59,611 nt of DNA from the NCBI GenBank assembly GCA_029237825.1, contig JAQZBQ010000003.1, positions 230,001 to 289,611 of the forward strand, written 5' to 3'. The stretch comes from Bacteroidota bacterium. Its GTDB lineage: Bacteria; Bacteroidota; Bacteroidia; B-17B0; Aurantibacillaceae. Each line of letters opens with the position of its first letter. Position 1 is the first letter of the stretch. Both the position numbers and the translations under genes were made by a program. Of this stretch, positions 15,683 to 23,574 are shown one piece after another. The notes beneath the pieces are model-generated. The model had not been told where the DNA came from, did not search any database, and was given only the letters and a program-made list of their open reading frames with translations.

Positions 15683-17395
15683 TTACTTTCTCTTCATCAC
15701 CCTAGTGTTTTTGCCAACTGCTTTTTCGAGTCTCCTCGTTGTAATAGTGTTTTTCGAAGGTTTGGATTTGACAGGTGCTTTTCTCCTTAATGGCACTCGT
15801 GCAAGCAATTTTGTCAAGTCTCCGTAGTGTTTTAAGCCAGGTTGAATATCTGTGATAAACTCACTGATAGATGTTGGAGTTATTGCATGTTCCTTCTCTG
15901 TAAACCCAGGATCGTTGTAACTATGCTTGATATGTCGGCAGGACTCGTACAACTTACTCAGTTCTTCTTTCCAATCTTTCAGTAAGTTTTGCATTCTTTG
16001 TGTAGGTAACAACAAGTCTATGTGTTTACCCTCTCTCAGAGAACTTCTAAAAATCCACTGTACTAGTATCGACAAGGCATAGGTATCGCCAACAGGAGCT
16101 TTGATGCCAGTACTCTTTATGTAGTTAAGAAGTAAAGGGTTCGGATAGACGTTGTATATGAAAGCCAGGTGGTTTGTATGGTTGTATAAGTTCGTTGCTC
16201 GCTTGTTAAAAGGCACAAACAAATCAGGGTTGGTTATACCATTAGTAACCAGCCTCGTCTTTGACTTTTTTAATGTCGTCCACAACCTGTCATTAACTTC
16301 AGACCGTTTACCAGTGAATGTTAAACCCTTCTTGTAGTATGTGTTCAACTTAGTTTGTAAAGGGTTGGATTCTTTAATATGGTACCTCTCATTAAACTTA
16401 TCGAACCAACCCGAAGAAAAAATATGAGGACTCCGTAGATCTTTCGGGATGTCCTTATGGTTGTCTAAGAGTAGTGGGTCTATATGGATCAGCTTATGAT
16501 ATGGTTTGAGTTTGGTGTCATCCAAAGCTTCTTCCTCAGTCAGGTTTCTTACTAGATACGGTATCTCATGAATATCAAGATAAGCATTGAGGAAGCTGTT
16601 TTTGAACAGGTAGGTAAGCACATGAACAGACTTGAACACACTAAATATTTCGGGGTTTTGTTTCCACAAAAGAACTTTCTGTGTAGTTCCTTTGTCAATG
16701 TTGTTGTATAGAATCACACGGTTGTTATCAATGTCCTCTCTCAGGTCTTTGTACCTTGTCAGCTCAGGACCGATCCATGTTATGGTTGTTTTATCTTTAG
16801 CCAGGCCTAGAACCTTAAGAGTAAACAAGTTCTCTAACTCTAGAGATGTTAACCTTTGTTTTTGTTTGCTTTGTTTGAACGTGATAGTATATCTATCCGC
16901 AACCAGTTCAAACACAGCAGGCTCTTCATCAATAACAAGATGGTAACCCTTCTGTTTTAAAAGCTCCAAACAATCCAGATCTAAACGCTCAAACAGTTTA
17001 TGAGTCATCACGATATTTTTGTTACCTCTGATGAGCCTTTTGAGATGTAACAGCTTGTTCTTTTCGGGATGCATAAACTTAACTATAGTATCTTGGGTAT
17101 ACTTAACTTTCCCTCGAAGATCCTTCAACGGTGGTTTACTTTTTGGCTTTGCCGGATCCGGTATGGTACCTGCTACCCTATGGAGCTCATCAAGGTATTG
17201 TCCAACATACATAATCCTGTTGGAAGGTTTTTCGCTTACCAGTTTTTTTATCTGCTCAAAGACACCCTGAGTTTTTCCTATACCGCAAACTCCATCATAT
17301 ATAACGAGGCCGGTGAAAGCCGTTGAGTGGCCACTTTGAAAGTATTCCCGTATGAAGTGCTCTACAAGGTGGCGATGTTCTGGTAAATATGTCAT
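15683..17395 (-). CDS. P-loop helicase-like ATPase (SF2-type)
   Basis: 570 residues from ATG at 17395; a TTG three codons upstream is less likely. Walker A GVCGIGKT at 35-42, a segment resembling motif Ia/Ib (NIVMTHKLFERL, about 127-138), Walker B/DExx box DEEP at 156-159, and near residue 455 QWIFRSSLREGKHIDLLLPTQRM, which resembles the motif VI region of phage and plasmid SF2 helicases. The C-terminal 35 residues are strongly basic. Likely an island replication or DNA-processing ATPase, or a defence helicase; sequence alone does not decide. It is divergent from umuD with a 269-base intergenic region. Confidence 0.7.
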   Translation of the reverse strand: MTYLPEHRHLVEHFIREYFQSGHSTAFTGLVIYDGVCGIGKTQGVFEQIKKLVSEKPSNRIMYVGQYLDELHRVAGTIPDPAKPKSKPPLKDLRGKVKYTQDTIVKFMHPEKNKLLHLKRLIRGNKNIVMTHKLFERLDLDCLELLKQKGYHLVIDEEPAVFELVADRYTITFKQSKQKQRLTSLELENLFTLKVLGLAKDKTTITWIGPELTRYKDLREDIDNNRVILYNNIDKGTTQKVLLWKQNPEIFSVFKSVHVLTYLFKNSFLNAYLDIHEIPYLVRNLTEEEALDDTKLKPYHKLIHIDPLLLDNHKDIPKDLRSPHIFSSGWFDKFNERYHIKESNPLQTKLNTYYKKGLTFTGKRSEVNDRLWTTLKKSKTRLVTNGITNPDLFVPFNKRATNLYNHTNHLAFIYNVYPNPLLLNYIKSTGIKAPVGDTYALSILVQWIFRSSLREGKHIDLLLPTQRMQNLLKDWKEELSKLYESCRHIKHSYNDPGFTEKEHAITPTSISEFITDIQPGLKHYGDLTKLLARVPLRRKAPVKSKPSKNTITTRRLEKAVGKNTRVMKRK

Positions 17396-17512
17396 AAGAA
17401 CCAAAGTAGTGATTATTTCTGAACGGGTATACCTGTTTTTGGTTCAAACATACTTTCTAATATACTGTCTTACAGTTAGATATGCCTGCGTCCCTTATAT
17501 ATATAAAGACCT

Positions 17513-17543
17513 TGGAAGTAGGAAAGTGATGGTTTCTTCCTAC
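17513..17543. promoter_or_regulatory. Island-specific motif pair, upstream of umuD
   Basis: GGAAGTAG and GTTTCTTCCTA occur close together and form a partial inverted repeat (GTAGGAA/TTCCTAC). The same two words recur, abutted in the opposite order, at 20161-20178 before another island gene. The region 17396-17664 holds no gene. Confidence 0.4.
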
Positions 17544-17600
17544 CACGTATTTAAACCTATGGTTCTGAGCCTTTTAAGAACTAGGTGTTTGGTTGCTACA

Positions 17601-17626
17601 AATCATAGCATTGGTTTGCTATGATT
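17601..17626. promoter_or_regulatory. Perfect 10-bp inverted repeat, candidate operator of umuD
   Basis: AATCATAGCA, six bases, TGCTATGATT. It ends 38 bases before the umuD ATG. A repressor site (LexA-like or element-encoded) is the likely role. Confidence 0.5.
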
Positions 17627-17664
17627 CGGTCATATCTTTACCAGGAACCATAGAAGACAGAAAC

Positions 17665-18132
17665 ATGACACAAGTAATCAAAACAATAGATAGTAAGGAC
17701 TTTGAGATCTTCAAGTTAACAGACGTGGACTCAGAGCTCACCGCAAGGTTTATCACCAGTCCCATTTCAGCAGGCTTCCCGAGTCCTGCTGCCGATTACC
17801 AGGAAGAGCCAATAGACCTAAAGAAACTGCTTTTCAGGAACCCGATCAACACTTATGTTCTTAGAGCAAAAGGAAACAGTATGCAGGACATATACATCAA
17901 TCCCAATGACCTGATTATCGTTGATACAAGCATTGAACCTCTTAACAATGATATCTGTGTATGTGTTGTGGATGGGGACTATACACTCAAAAGAGTAAGC
18001 AAGTCAGGAGACAAACTGTACCTGATGCCATACAATAAGGATTTGAAGCCCATAGAAGTTACAGTTGACAACAGGTTCAGCATTTGGGGTGTTTTAACCT
18101 TTTCTATCCACAAGCATAATAGACGTATCTGA
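17665..18132 (+). CDS. umuD: UmuD-like S24 autopeptidase
   Basis: 155 residues from ATG at 17665. An in-frame TTG 24 codons upstream would run through the operator and is rejected. The self-cleavage site is [11 protein letters not shown] (Ala36-Gly37), like [10 protein letters not shown] of E. coli UmuD. The catalytic dyad is Ser72 (KGNSMQD) and Lys109 (DYTLKRV), 37 apart as in UmuD Ser60/Lys97. After RecA-stimulated cleavage UmuD' joins UmuC to form translesion polymerase V. It overlaps umuC by one base (TGATG). Confidence 0.93.
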   Translation: MTQVIKTIDSKDFEIFKLTDVDSELTARFITSPISAGFPSPAADYQEEPIDLKKLLFRNPINTYVLRAKGNSMQDIYINPNDLIIVDTSIEPLNNDICVCVVDGDYTLKRVSKSGDKLYLMPYNKDLKPIEVTVDNRFSIWGVLTFSIHKHNRRI

Positions 18133-19406
18133 TGTATGCCCTTGCAGATTGCAACAACTTTTATGCATCATGCGAGCGAGTTTTCCAACCACATTTAGAA
18201 AAGGTACCGATAGTTGTTTTAAGTAACAACGATGGGTGTGTTGTTGCTCGTTCACATGAGGTAAAAGATCTCGGTGTAAAGATGGGGGTTCCTATCTTCA
18301 TGATAAAAGACTTGGTAAAACAGCATGGTATTAAAGTGTTCAGTTCAAACTATGTGTTGTATGGTGACATAAGTAGCCGTGTTATGTCGACCATATCTTC
18401 CTACGTCCAGAACTACGAAGTGTACAGTATTGATGAAGTCTTTCTTGACTTTACTGGTTTCGACACCAACTTTAACCTCGTTGACTACTGTAAGGAAATA
18501 CGGTATGTTGTCAGGCGTAATACACGAATCCCAATCAGCATAGGTATAGCACCTACAAAAACATTAGCAAAGGCTGCAAATAAACTCGTTAAGAAACGGT
18601 TCAAAGATACGGGCGTATGTTACCTCAAGGATCAGGACGATGTTAAAGAGATGCTTCGGGACTTTGATGTAGGAGATTTATGGGGTGTTGGAAGACAGTA
18701 TGAAGCACTGCTAAAGAAACATGGTTTCGAAACAGCTCTTAAGTTGATGAACGCACCCGATGAATGGATCAGGAAAAACCTTAGTGTCGTAGGTCTTCGC
18801 TTGGTAAATGAGTTACGAGGTGTACCATGTATAGACCTCGACGAAGTCCCCGCTAAAAAGAAAGGCATATGTGTATCACGATCTTTTGGAAACATGATCA
18901 GTGATTTAAGCATCCTTGAAGAGAGTTTATCTACTCACGCTAATAGAGCAAGTGAAAAGCTTCGGGAGCAAGGTTCAAACTGTGGTTCTATAAGTGTGTT
19001 TCTTCATACTAATAGGTTCAGAAGTGATCTGCCACAGTACTTCCCTTCTAAAGAGATTGAACTCCCACTTGCCACTAACGATGCAAGCAACATTATATCA
19101 GCAGCACAGAAAGCTTTGGAGCTGATATATAAGCCAGGCTATAACTATAAAAAGTGCGGTATCTTTCTCAACGATATAACTCCGGCAGATGATCTTCAAC
19201 TAAACCTGTTTGTTCAAGACGATACGGACAAGAAGAACAAGCTCAACAAATCAGTAGACTCTCTTAACAAAAAATATGGCAAGGATTCGTTAAAATATGC
19301 TATCCAAGGCACCAAAAAAGAGTGGAAGTTACGACAAGAAAACTTATCTTTAAGTTACACAACGAGGCTCAGCGATGTGCCCTGTGTCGACCTAAACAAA
19401 TCATGA
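18132..19406 (+). CDS. umuC: UmuC-like Y-family DNA polymerase
   Basis: 424 residues, full length. Y-family core: [17 protein letters not shown] with the metal-binding Asp at residue 5, [10 protein letters not shown], and [10 protein letters not shown] with the catalytic Asp-Glu. The little-finger region follows, and QLNLF near residue 360 fits a sliding-clamp-binding peptide. It copies past DNA lesions with low fidelity, activated by UmuD'. Translational coupling to umuD and a one-base gap to the SRAP gene define a three-gene operon. A mobile-element copy could raise mutation rate or protect the element after damage. Confidence 0.95.
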   Translation: MYALADCNNFYASCERVFQPHLEKVPIVVLSNNDGCVVARSHEVKDLGVKMGVPIFMIKDLVKQHGIKVFSSNYVLYGDISSRVMSTISSYVQNYEVYSIDEVFLDFTGFDTNFNLVDYCKEIRYVVRRNTRIPISIGIAPTKTLAKAANKLVKKRFKDTGVCYLKDQDDVKEMLRDFDVGDLWGVGRQYEALLKKHGFETALKLMNAPDEWIRKNLSVVGLRLVNELRGVPCIDLDEVPAKKKGICVSRSFGNMISDLSILEESLSTHANRASEKLREQGSNCGSISVFLHTNRFRSDLPQYFPSKEIELPLATNDASNIISAAQKALELIYKPGYNYKKCGIFLNDITPADDLQLNLFVQDDTDKKNKLNKSVDSLNKKYGKDSLKYAIQGTKKEWKLRQENLSLSYTTRLSDVPCVDLNKS

Positions 19407-19407
19407 C

Positions 19408-20136
19408 ATGTGCTATACAGTAGACAACAAGAACAGTAAAAAAGTTTTAAGTGATAAACTCAAGCGACCTTTCAAGTCGGATCAGGAGGCATTGGAAGCG
19501 ACCTTTTTGTCAGGCTTTGCCCATCCTAAGATGTGCATGGTAAAACAAGAACAACCTGATGTGATTGACATAGCACGATGGGGGCTGGTACCGGGATTTA
19601 TCTCTGATGCAGCGAAAGCAAAAGAGTACTTCATAAACACCTTGAATGCAAAAGCAGATACCATCTTCGAAAAGGTAAGCTTTAAGAACTCGATCATGCC
19701 AAGACGGTGTATTATTCCTATATCGGGGTTCTACGAATGGAGGGACATAAACAAGGTGAAATATCCCTACTACATCAAGGCAAAGGATCAGGAGATAACT
19801 TGTGTAGGTGGCATCTACGATTATTGGGTAGAGAAAGCAACTGGCGAAGTACATACAACTTTCAGTATGATTACAACTGAGGCAAACCCTCTGATGTCTA
19901 AAATACACAACCTTAAGTTGAGACAACCTTTGTTGTTAAGTCAACCGGATGCTGAACAATGGATCGACAACAGTTTGAAAAAAGAGGATGTTATAGAACT
20001 GATGAAGCCATTAGGTGAAGAGTTCATGTCTGCACACACTGTTAAAAAGATAAGCCCGAAGACTGCGGATGTTTTTTCCGAAGAGATAAAAAGCGAGTTT
20101 GATTATCCCGAGTTAGCATTGTATGATAGTATGTGA
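19408..20136 (+). CDS. SRAP-family protein (HMCES/YedK-like abasic-site sensor)
   Basis: 242 residues. It begins Met-Cys, so after Met removal Cys2 is the N-terminal nucleophile that forms a thiazolidine crosslink to abasic sites in single-stranded DNA. Other active-site residues align by eye: Asn80 (INTLNAKAD), Glu110 (SGFYEWR) and His167 (MSKIHN). YedK/HMCES shield abasic sites at forks from error-prone processing. Placement one base after umuC suggests joint damage-induced expression of lesion bypass and abasic-site protection. Confidence 0.93.
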   Translation: MCYTVDNKNSKKVLSDKLKRPFKSDQEALEATFLSGFAHPKMCMVKQEQPDVIDIARWGLVPGFISDAAKAKEYFINTLNAKADTIFEKVSFKNSIMPRRCIIPISGFYEWRDINKVKYPYYIKAKDQEITCVGGIYDYWVEKATGEVHTTFSMITTEANPLMSKIHNLKLRQPLLLSQPDAEQWIDNSLKKEDVIELMKPLGEEFMSAHTVKKISPKTADVFSEEIKSEFDYPELALYDSM

Positions 20137-20160
20137 CGACCTTACAACTTTGATATATGA

Positions 20161-20178
20161 GTTTCTTCCTAGGAAGTA
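20161..20178. promoter_or_regulatory. Second copy of the island motif, with a 12-bp palindrome
   Basis: GTTTCTTCCTAGGAAGTAG contains the perfect palindrome CTTCCTAGGAAG (20165-20176) and the two words seen at 17513-17543. It is in the 162-base gap between the SRAP and membrane-protein genes. Confidence 0.4.
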
Positions 20179-20298
20179 GCACCAGGGTCTTAGGAATGTA
20201 ATCTTGTAGGTGAGTTTTTGCGTTAACAGAGTGTTAATAATTCAGGTTGCTATTTTAGACTATATAAGTACCTTAGATTAGTAATTAAACCCTGATAT

Positions 20299-21354
20299 AT
20301 GGCTGGACAAGACCGCCTTGAGTTGCATTATTTTTTCGACGACGACACTCATACGATAGACGCGTTCGTTCGTAATAAGTGTGAGGCAGAAGTACTCGCA
20401 ATCGCTAAAGAAGTAATCTCCACTTATACCGAAGAAGAGATAATCATACAAAATGAGATACCGGAAGAGGGAGGGTTTACAGAGGTACTCACTTTTTTCA
20501 CTGTTAATAAGGATGCGATTATCGCAGCTGGAGGTCTCCTTTCTTTAATAGTCTCGACTATTACACTAGTGCTTTCCCGCCGTCCTCCTATCCATCCCTC
20601 ACAACTAAAATACATCCAAGCTCAAGATGGGCTTATACCAGACCAAGCTAAGTTAGTAGAAGCACAAACGAAGGTTGCAGAGTCTCAGGCTGAAATAAAT
20701 GAACTCAGTAAGACGAAGTTAAAGCTCGAGATAGGCAAACTTAATGCTGAGCAAATCGAAAAGCTTGCTGAACAATACGCTAAGGAGATGAACAGTAAGA
20801 TAACAGTTATTCAGCGAAAGTCAAACTTTTATAAGCAACTACAGTCGTCCGACAAGATAACGAAGGTTAAGGCTACTTCCTACAATGGTCAAAACACAGT
20901 CACAGATCCTAAACCAATAGATCGTGTAGATTTCCCGCTCTATATTCTCAACACAAATAAGCTACATAAGGAGAAGGACGAGGATGCTATCTTAGAAATT
21001 ACCTCTCCTGTAATCACGCAGAAAAAATCGATGAAGTGGCGAGGGATCTATAAAGACCAGCCTATTTCGTTTAAGATGAAAGACAAAGTATTTAAGCAGT
21101 CTGTCGCTAATGGTCAGGTAAACCTCCATGAGAACTATTTGGTTAAGTGTCTTTTGCATTTTGTACCTGAGTTGAAGGAAGATGGTACCGTTGAGAATAA
21201 GGATTATAGCGTATCTCTCGTAAAGGGTGAAGTAACCGAAAAGGAGGTTATAGAGACTATGCAAGGGAGAATGCATCGTTTGAAGCGAGAAAGGCTTGAA
21301 GCAACAGGAGGTGAATCTAGCCAAGCAACACTATTCGGCGAAGACGAGTTATAA
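20299..21354 (+). CDS. Membrane-anchored coiled-coil protein, unknown function
   Basis: 351 residues, not recognised. Layout: an acidic N-terminal region of about 65 residues (DRLELHYFFDDDTHTIDAFV), one membrane segment at 72-92 (DAIIAAGGLLSLIVSTITLVL), a charged coiled coil about 110-180 (Lys/Glu/Ala/Gln-rich heptads), and a C-terminal globular domain about 210-325 with MKWRGIYKDQPISFKMKD and VKCLLHFVPELKEDG. It has its own upstream region carrying the island motif. An N-domain/one-TM/coiled-coil/C-domain plan would suit a membrane effector or a partition or anchoring protein, but there is no direct evidence for either. Confidence 0.75.
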   Translation: MAGQDRLELHYFFDDDTHTIDAFVRNKCEAEVLAIAKEVISTYTEEEIIIQNEIPEEGGFTEVLTFFTVNKDAIIAAGGLLSLIVSTITLVLSRRPPIHPSQLKYIQAQDGLIPDQAKLVEAQTKVAESQAEINELSKTKLKLEIGKLNAEQIEKLAEQYAKEMNSKITVIQRKSNFYKQLQSSDKITKVKATSYNGQNTVTDPKPIDRVDFPLYILNTNKLHKEKDEDAILEITSPVITQKKSMKWRGIYKDQPISFKMKDKVFKQSVANGQVNLHENYLVKCLLHFVPELKEDGTVENKDYSVSLVKGEVTEKEVIETMQGRMHRLKRERLEATGGESSQATLFGEDEL

Positions 21355-21360
21355 CACCTA

Positions 21361-22599
21361 CTATGAAGTAGGTGTTATCTCTGGCATAGTAACTGTTAGA
21401 TGAACATAATGGTTCATGTCATCGATCAGCTCTTTATCATAGGCTTCAAGGTAAAGACCAGTCACAGCGGATCCGTACTTGTGTCCAAGTGCTTCTGCTA
21501 TCATGTCTTTGCTATAACCAAGTCGTTTTGCGATATTGGCATAACTGTATCTAAAGACATAGCTAGTAAACCTCTCTTTACAACCGATCATCATACCCAT
21601 CTTCTTTAGGTGTGCGTTGAAGTTCTTGTTTTTCTGCTTTATAGTTTTGGGTAACTTTCGCTTGTTATCAAGTTCCTCCTGAGTAAGCTTTCCAAGAATG
21701 GTACTGCATCCTCTCTGTCTAAAGTAGGCAAAGATCTCGATTACATCCTGTAACATTTTGATAGAGTAGAGAGTTTTTGTTTTACTTCGAGAGTAGAACA
21801 CAGGTCCATTCATAACGCTTGACTCGGTAAGTAATACCATGTCTTTAAAGTTTATACCCTGAAGCATGAACATCAGTTTACCCATTAACCAGCTGTCGTA
21901 AAGTATCGAACCTTCAGGTATGTTCAACCTAAAGTAGCTTGACATTTCTTCTCGTGGGATTGGCCTAGGTGATGTTGCCTTTCTCTTTATCTTAAAGTCT
22001 TTAAACGGGTAGTGTTCATGCGTCGTTATCTTGGACTTGATAGCCTTGTTAAAAACAGCTCTAAAACTTCGCATATGCATACCGATACTGTTCGTCTTTA
22101 AACCAGCATCTGAAAATCCTGCTTCTAAAGTTCTTAGGAAAGTGTAGTTGACTCTCTCGAAAGGGATACGAAGGTCTGAGATTTTGGATATAGCAATCAA
22201 CGATAGCTCATAAACAAGGGCTCCTCCTCCTCTATCGTTTTTGTGTAGGAGTTCTATTTCATCTAACCAAAATGATTGGATAGTAGTCGGTGACTGAGAC
22301 ACTGAACACAGATAGTTTTTTATTCGTTGTGTGTCGTTGTCTTTTGGGTAAAGCTTTTGGTACTCGAGGATCTTGGTCAAGTAGAAGACTTCGAGTTCTT
22401 TCAGCCTGGGACTAATAACTTCAAAGAGTGGATGTGTTTCCTTTAAACAACCTGCTCTGTCGTTCCAATCTGAAGGACTGGAAGAAAAGTTGGTTGAAAC
22501 AGTTCTGGTGGTGCCGTTCGAAGCTAACCGGAAGACAAGAGGATATGTTTTGTCCCTCTTGCATCTTCTTCTGTCTAAAACGAGGTGTATTGTGATCAT
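21361..22599 (-). CDS. Tyrosine recombinase (island integrase)
   Basis: 412 residues. Plan of the Bacteroidota integrases: N-terminal arm-binding domain (IHLVLDRRRCKRDKTYPLVFRL), SAM-like core-binding domain (about 100-210), and catalytic domain. Catalytic features: YSRSKTKTLY with the Lys, YVFRYSYANIAKRLG with box II Arg, ALGHKYGSAVTGLYLEAYD with the His and nucleophile Tyr. In box I the usual Arg is replaced by the LQGINFKDM form, common in this subfamily. It lies 139 bases inside the right tRNA repeat and reads away from it, and its stop is six bases from the membrane-protein stop, convergent. It is intact, so the island may still excise. Confidence 0.93.
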   Translation of the reverse strand: MITIHLVLDRRRCKRDKTYPLVFRLASNGTTRTVSTNFSSSPSDWNDRAGCLKETHPLFEVISPRLKELEVFYLTKILEYQKLYPKDNDTQRIKNYLCSVSQSPTTIQSFWLDEIELLHKNDRGGGALVYELSLIAISKISDLRIPFERVNYTFLRTLEAGFSDAGLKTNSIGMHMRSFRAVFNKAIKSKITTHEHYPFKDFKIKRKATSPRPIPREEMSSYFRLNIPEGSILYDSWLMGKLMFMLQGINFKDMVLLTESSVMNGPVFYSRSKTKTLYSIKMLQDVIEIFAYFRQRGCSTILGKLTQEELDNKRKLPKTIKQKNKNFNAHLKKMGMMIGCKERFTSYVFRYSYANIAKRLGYSKDMIAEALGHKYGSAVTGLYLEAYDKELIDDMNHYVHLTVTMPEITPTS

Positions 22600-22619
22600 A
22601 GCTACGTGGTTTTGTAGCT
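22600..22619. promoter_or_regulatory. Inverted repeat at the integrase start
   Basis: AGCTAC, eight bases, GTAGCT, immediately upstream of the integrase ATG. It could be an operator or an mRNA hairpin at the ribosome-binding region limiting integrase translation. Confidence 0.3.
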
Positions 22620-22635
22620 TTCACAAGTAAAAAAG

Positions 22636-22653
22636 TTTGCATGTTATTTGCAC
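22636..22653. promoter_or_regulatory. Two TTTGCA direct repeats near the right end
   Basis: TTTGCA at 22636-22641 and 22647-22652, 11 bases apart (one helical turn). The second is within ATTTGCAC, also present near the left end at 12164. Candidate integrase arm or accessory-factor sites. Confidence 0.3.
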
Positions 22654-22710
22654 GGATGAGGGGGGATTTCTCTACCTCCATGTTACGATCTAAAAAGTCA
22701 AGGCATGAAA

Positions 22711-22732
22711 AAACCCAGTAAATACTGGGTTT
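22711..22732 (-). terminator. Terminator after the right tRNA-Met
   Basis: AAACCCAGTA pairs with TACTGGGTTT; on the minus strand the stem is followed by T6. It directly follows the tRNA 3' end and insulates the integrase from tRNA transcription. Confidence 0.85.
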
Positions 22733-22737
22733 CACCG

Positions 22738-22812
22738 GTGCTCCCACCTGGAATCGAACCAGGCACCTACTGATTATGAGTCAGTTGCTCTAACCGAATG
22801 AGCTATAGGAGC
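22738..22812. repeat. Right 75-bp attachment-type direct repeat
   Basis: Identical to 12049-12123; marks the other island boundary. Confidence 0.9.
22739..22812 (-). tRNA. tRNA-Met (CAT), right copy
   Basis: Same 74-base sequence as the left copy. This copy keeps a chromosomal 5' flank with a good minus-strand promoter at 22884-22914 and has a terminator at 22711-22732, so it is probably the expressed copy after integration. Confidence 0.92.
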
Positions 22813-22883
22813 AATCTTTATTCTTATTTACCGCCCGTACCATGAAACGACAAGAGCGTTTATTACAAAGAAAGATAAGGCTG

Positions 22884-22914
22884 CAAAAATATATATTTGC
22901 GGTAACTAAACAAA
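22884..22914 (-). promoter_or_regulatory. Bacteroidota-type promoter for the right tRNA-Met
   Basis: On the minus strand TTTG (22911-22914), 19 bases, then TATTTTTG (22884-22891), a full match to TTTG-N19-TAnnTTTG. It would start transcription near 22877, about 65 bases before the tRNA. On the plus strand TATATTTG (22892-22899) in the same place could serve the HAD gene, so the two promoters overlap. Confidence 0.6.
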
Positions 22915-22918
22915 ATAT

Positions 22919-23545
22919 ATGCGTGAAATTAAAAATATAATCTTCGACTTAGGCGGCGTTATTATTAACCTGGATTATTCCCGCACCATCGACGCGTTTA
23001 ACCGATTGTCGGGCAAGCCTTTTGAAACCTTATTTACGCAATTACAACAAAATCCGTTATTTGATCAGTTTGATAAAGGCACTATCAGCGAAGCGGATTT
23101 TTTTGGTAACTTAAAAACAGCAATGGATACTGAAGCGTCGCAAGACGAAATGCACAGGGCATGGAATGCGATGTTGCTCGATTTCCCCCAGGAGCGGCTG
23201 GACATGCTGCAGCGTTTAAAGCATAAATACCGCATCTTTTTGTTGAGTAACACTAACGAAACGCACGTAAAGGAACTCGAAGCACAATTACACCGTCAAC
23301 ACGGCCACGAAAACCTTGAACCTTTTTTCGAAAAGGTATATTATTCCTGCCGGATAGGAATGCGTAAACCCGACCTGAAAATATTTAAATTTGTTTTAAA
23401 GGAAAATGGCCTTTTAAAAAGTGAAACCATCTTTATTGATGACTCTCCGCAACATGTACAAGGTGCAATGAACGCGGGCATTCATTCGTACTACCTCGCT
23501 GGGCATAAAACCATCAATGAACTTGTTTCGGAGCTTGGCTTATGA
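22919..23545 (+). CDS. HAD-superfamily hydrolase, subfamily IA
   Basis: 208 residues. Motif I near the N-terminus is DLGGVIINLD: the first acidic position is present as Asp and the second is replaced by Gly-Val, as in epoxide-hydrolase/YihX-like members. Motif II is FLLSNTNETH, motif III Lys is in GMRKPDLKIF, and motif IV is FIDDSPQHV. Such enzymes dephosphorylate small sugar or nucleotide phosphates; the substrate cannot be told. It is the first chromosomal gene right of the island. Confidence 0.9.
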   Translation: MREIKNIIFDLGGVIINLDYSRTIDAFNRLSGKPFETLFTQLQQNPLFDQFDKGTISEADFFGNLKTAMDTEASQDEMHRAWNAMLLDFPQERLDMLQRLKHKYRIFLLSNTNETHVKELEAQLHRQHGHENLEPFFEKVYYSCRIGMRKPDLKIFKFVLKENGLLKSETIFIDDSPQHVQGAMNAGIHSYYLAGHKTINELVSELGL

Positions 23546-23574
23546 CCGAAACAAAGACAGTGTATGCAGCGAAT

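Larger units (their letters stand above)
12049..22812. mobile_element. Integrative genomic island in a tRNA-Met gene
   Basis: About 10.7 kb bounded by a 75-bp perfect direct repeat that includes an entire tRNA-Met(CAT) gene at each end. A tyrosine recombinase lies just inside the right repeat, pointing inward. Cargo: WGR protein, RES protein, lipocalin-like lipoprotein, XRE regulator, a large hairpin-rich gene-free region, a helicase-like ATPase, umuD-umuC-SRAP and a membrane coiled-coil protein. Flanking genes on both sides are ordinary chromosomal genes. No relaxase, type IV secretion, capsid or terminase gene is present, so transfer must be passive, helper-dependent or lost. Base and codon use look different from the flanks (more GTT/TGT and TAT-rich stretches), by eye only. 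Confidence 0.88.

Noticed and set aside
17593-17664. TTG start for umuD at 17593
   Set aside because: It would translate through the perfect inverted repeat at 17601-17626; ATG at 17665 gives a UmuD with the expected N-terminal length before the cleavage site.
12049-22812. Prophage
   Set aside because: No capsid, portal, terminase, tail or lysis gene is present; the integrase and SOS-like genes alone do not make a phage.
12049-22812. Conjugative element (ICE)
   Set aside because: No relaxase, coupling protein or Tra genes were seen.
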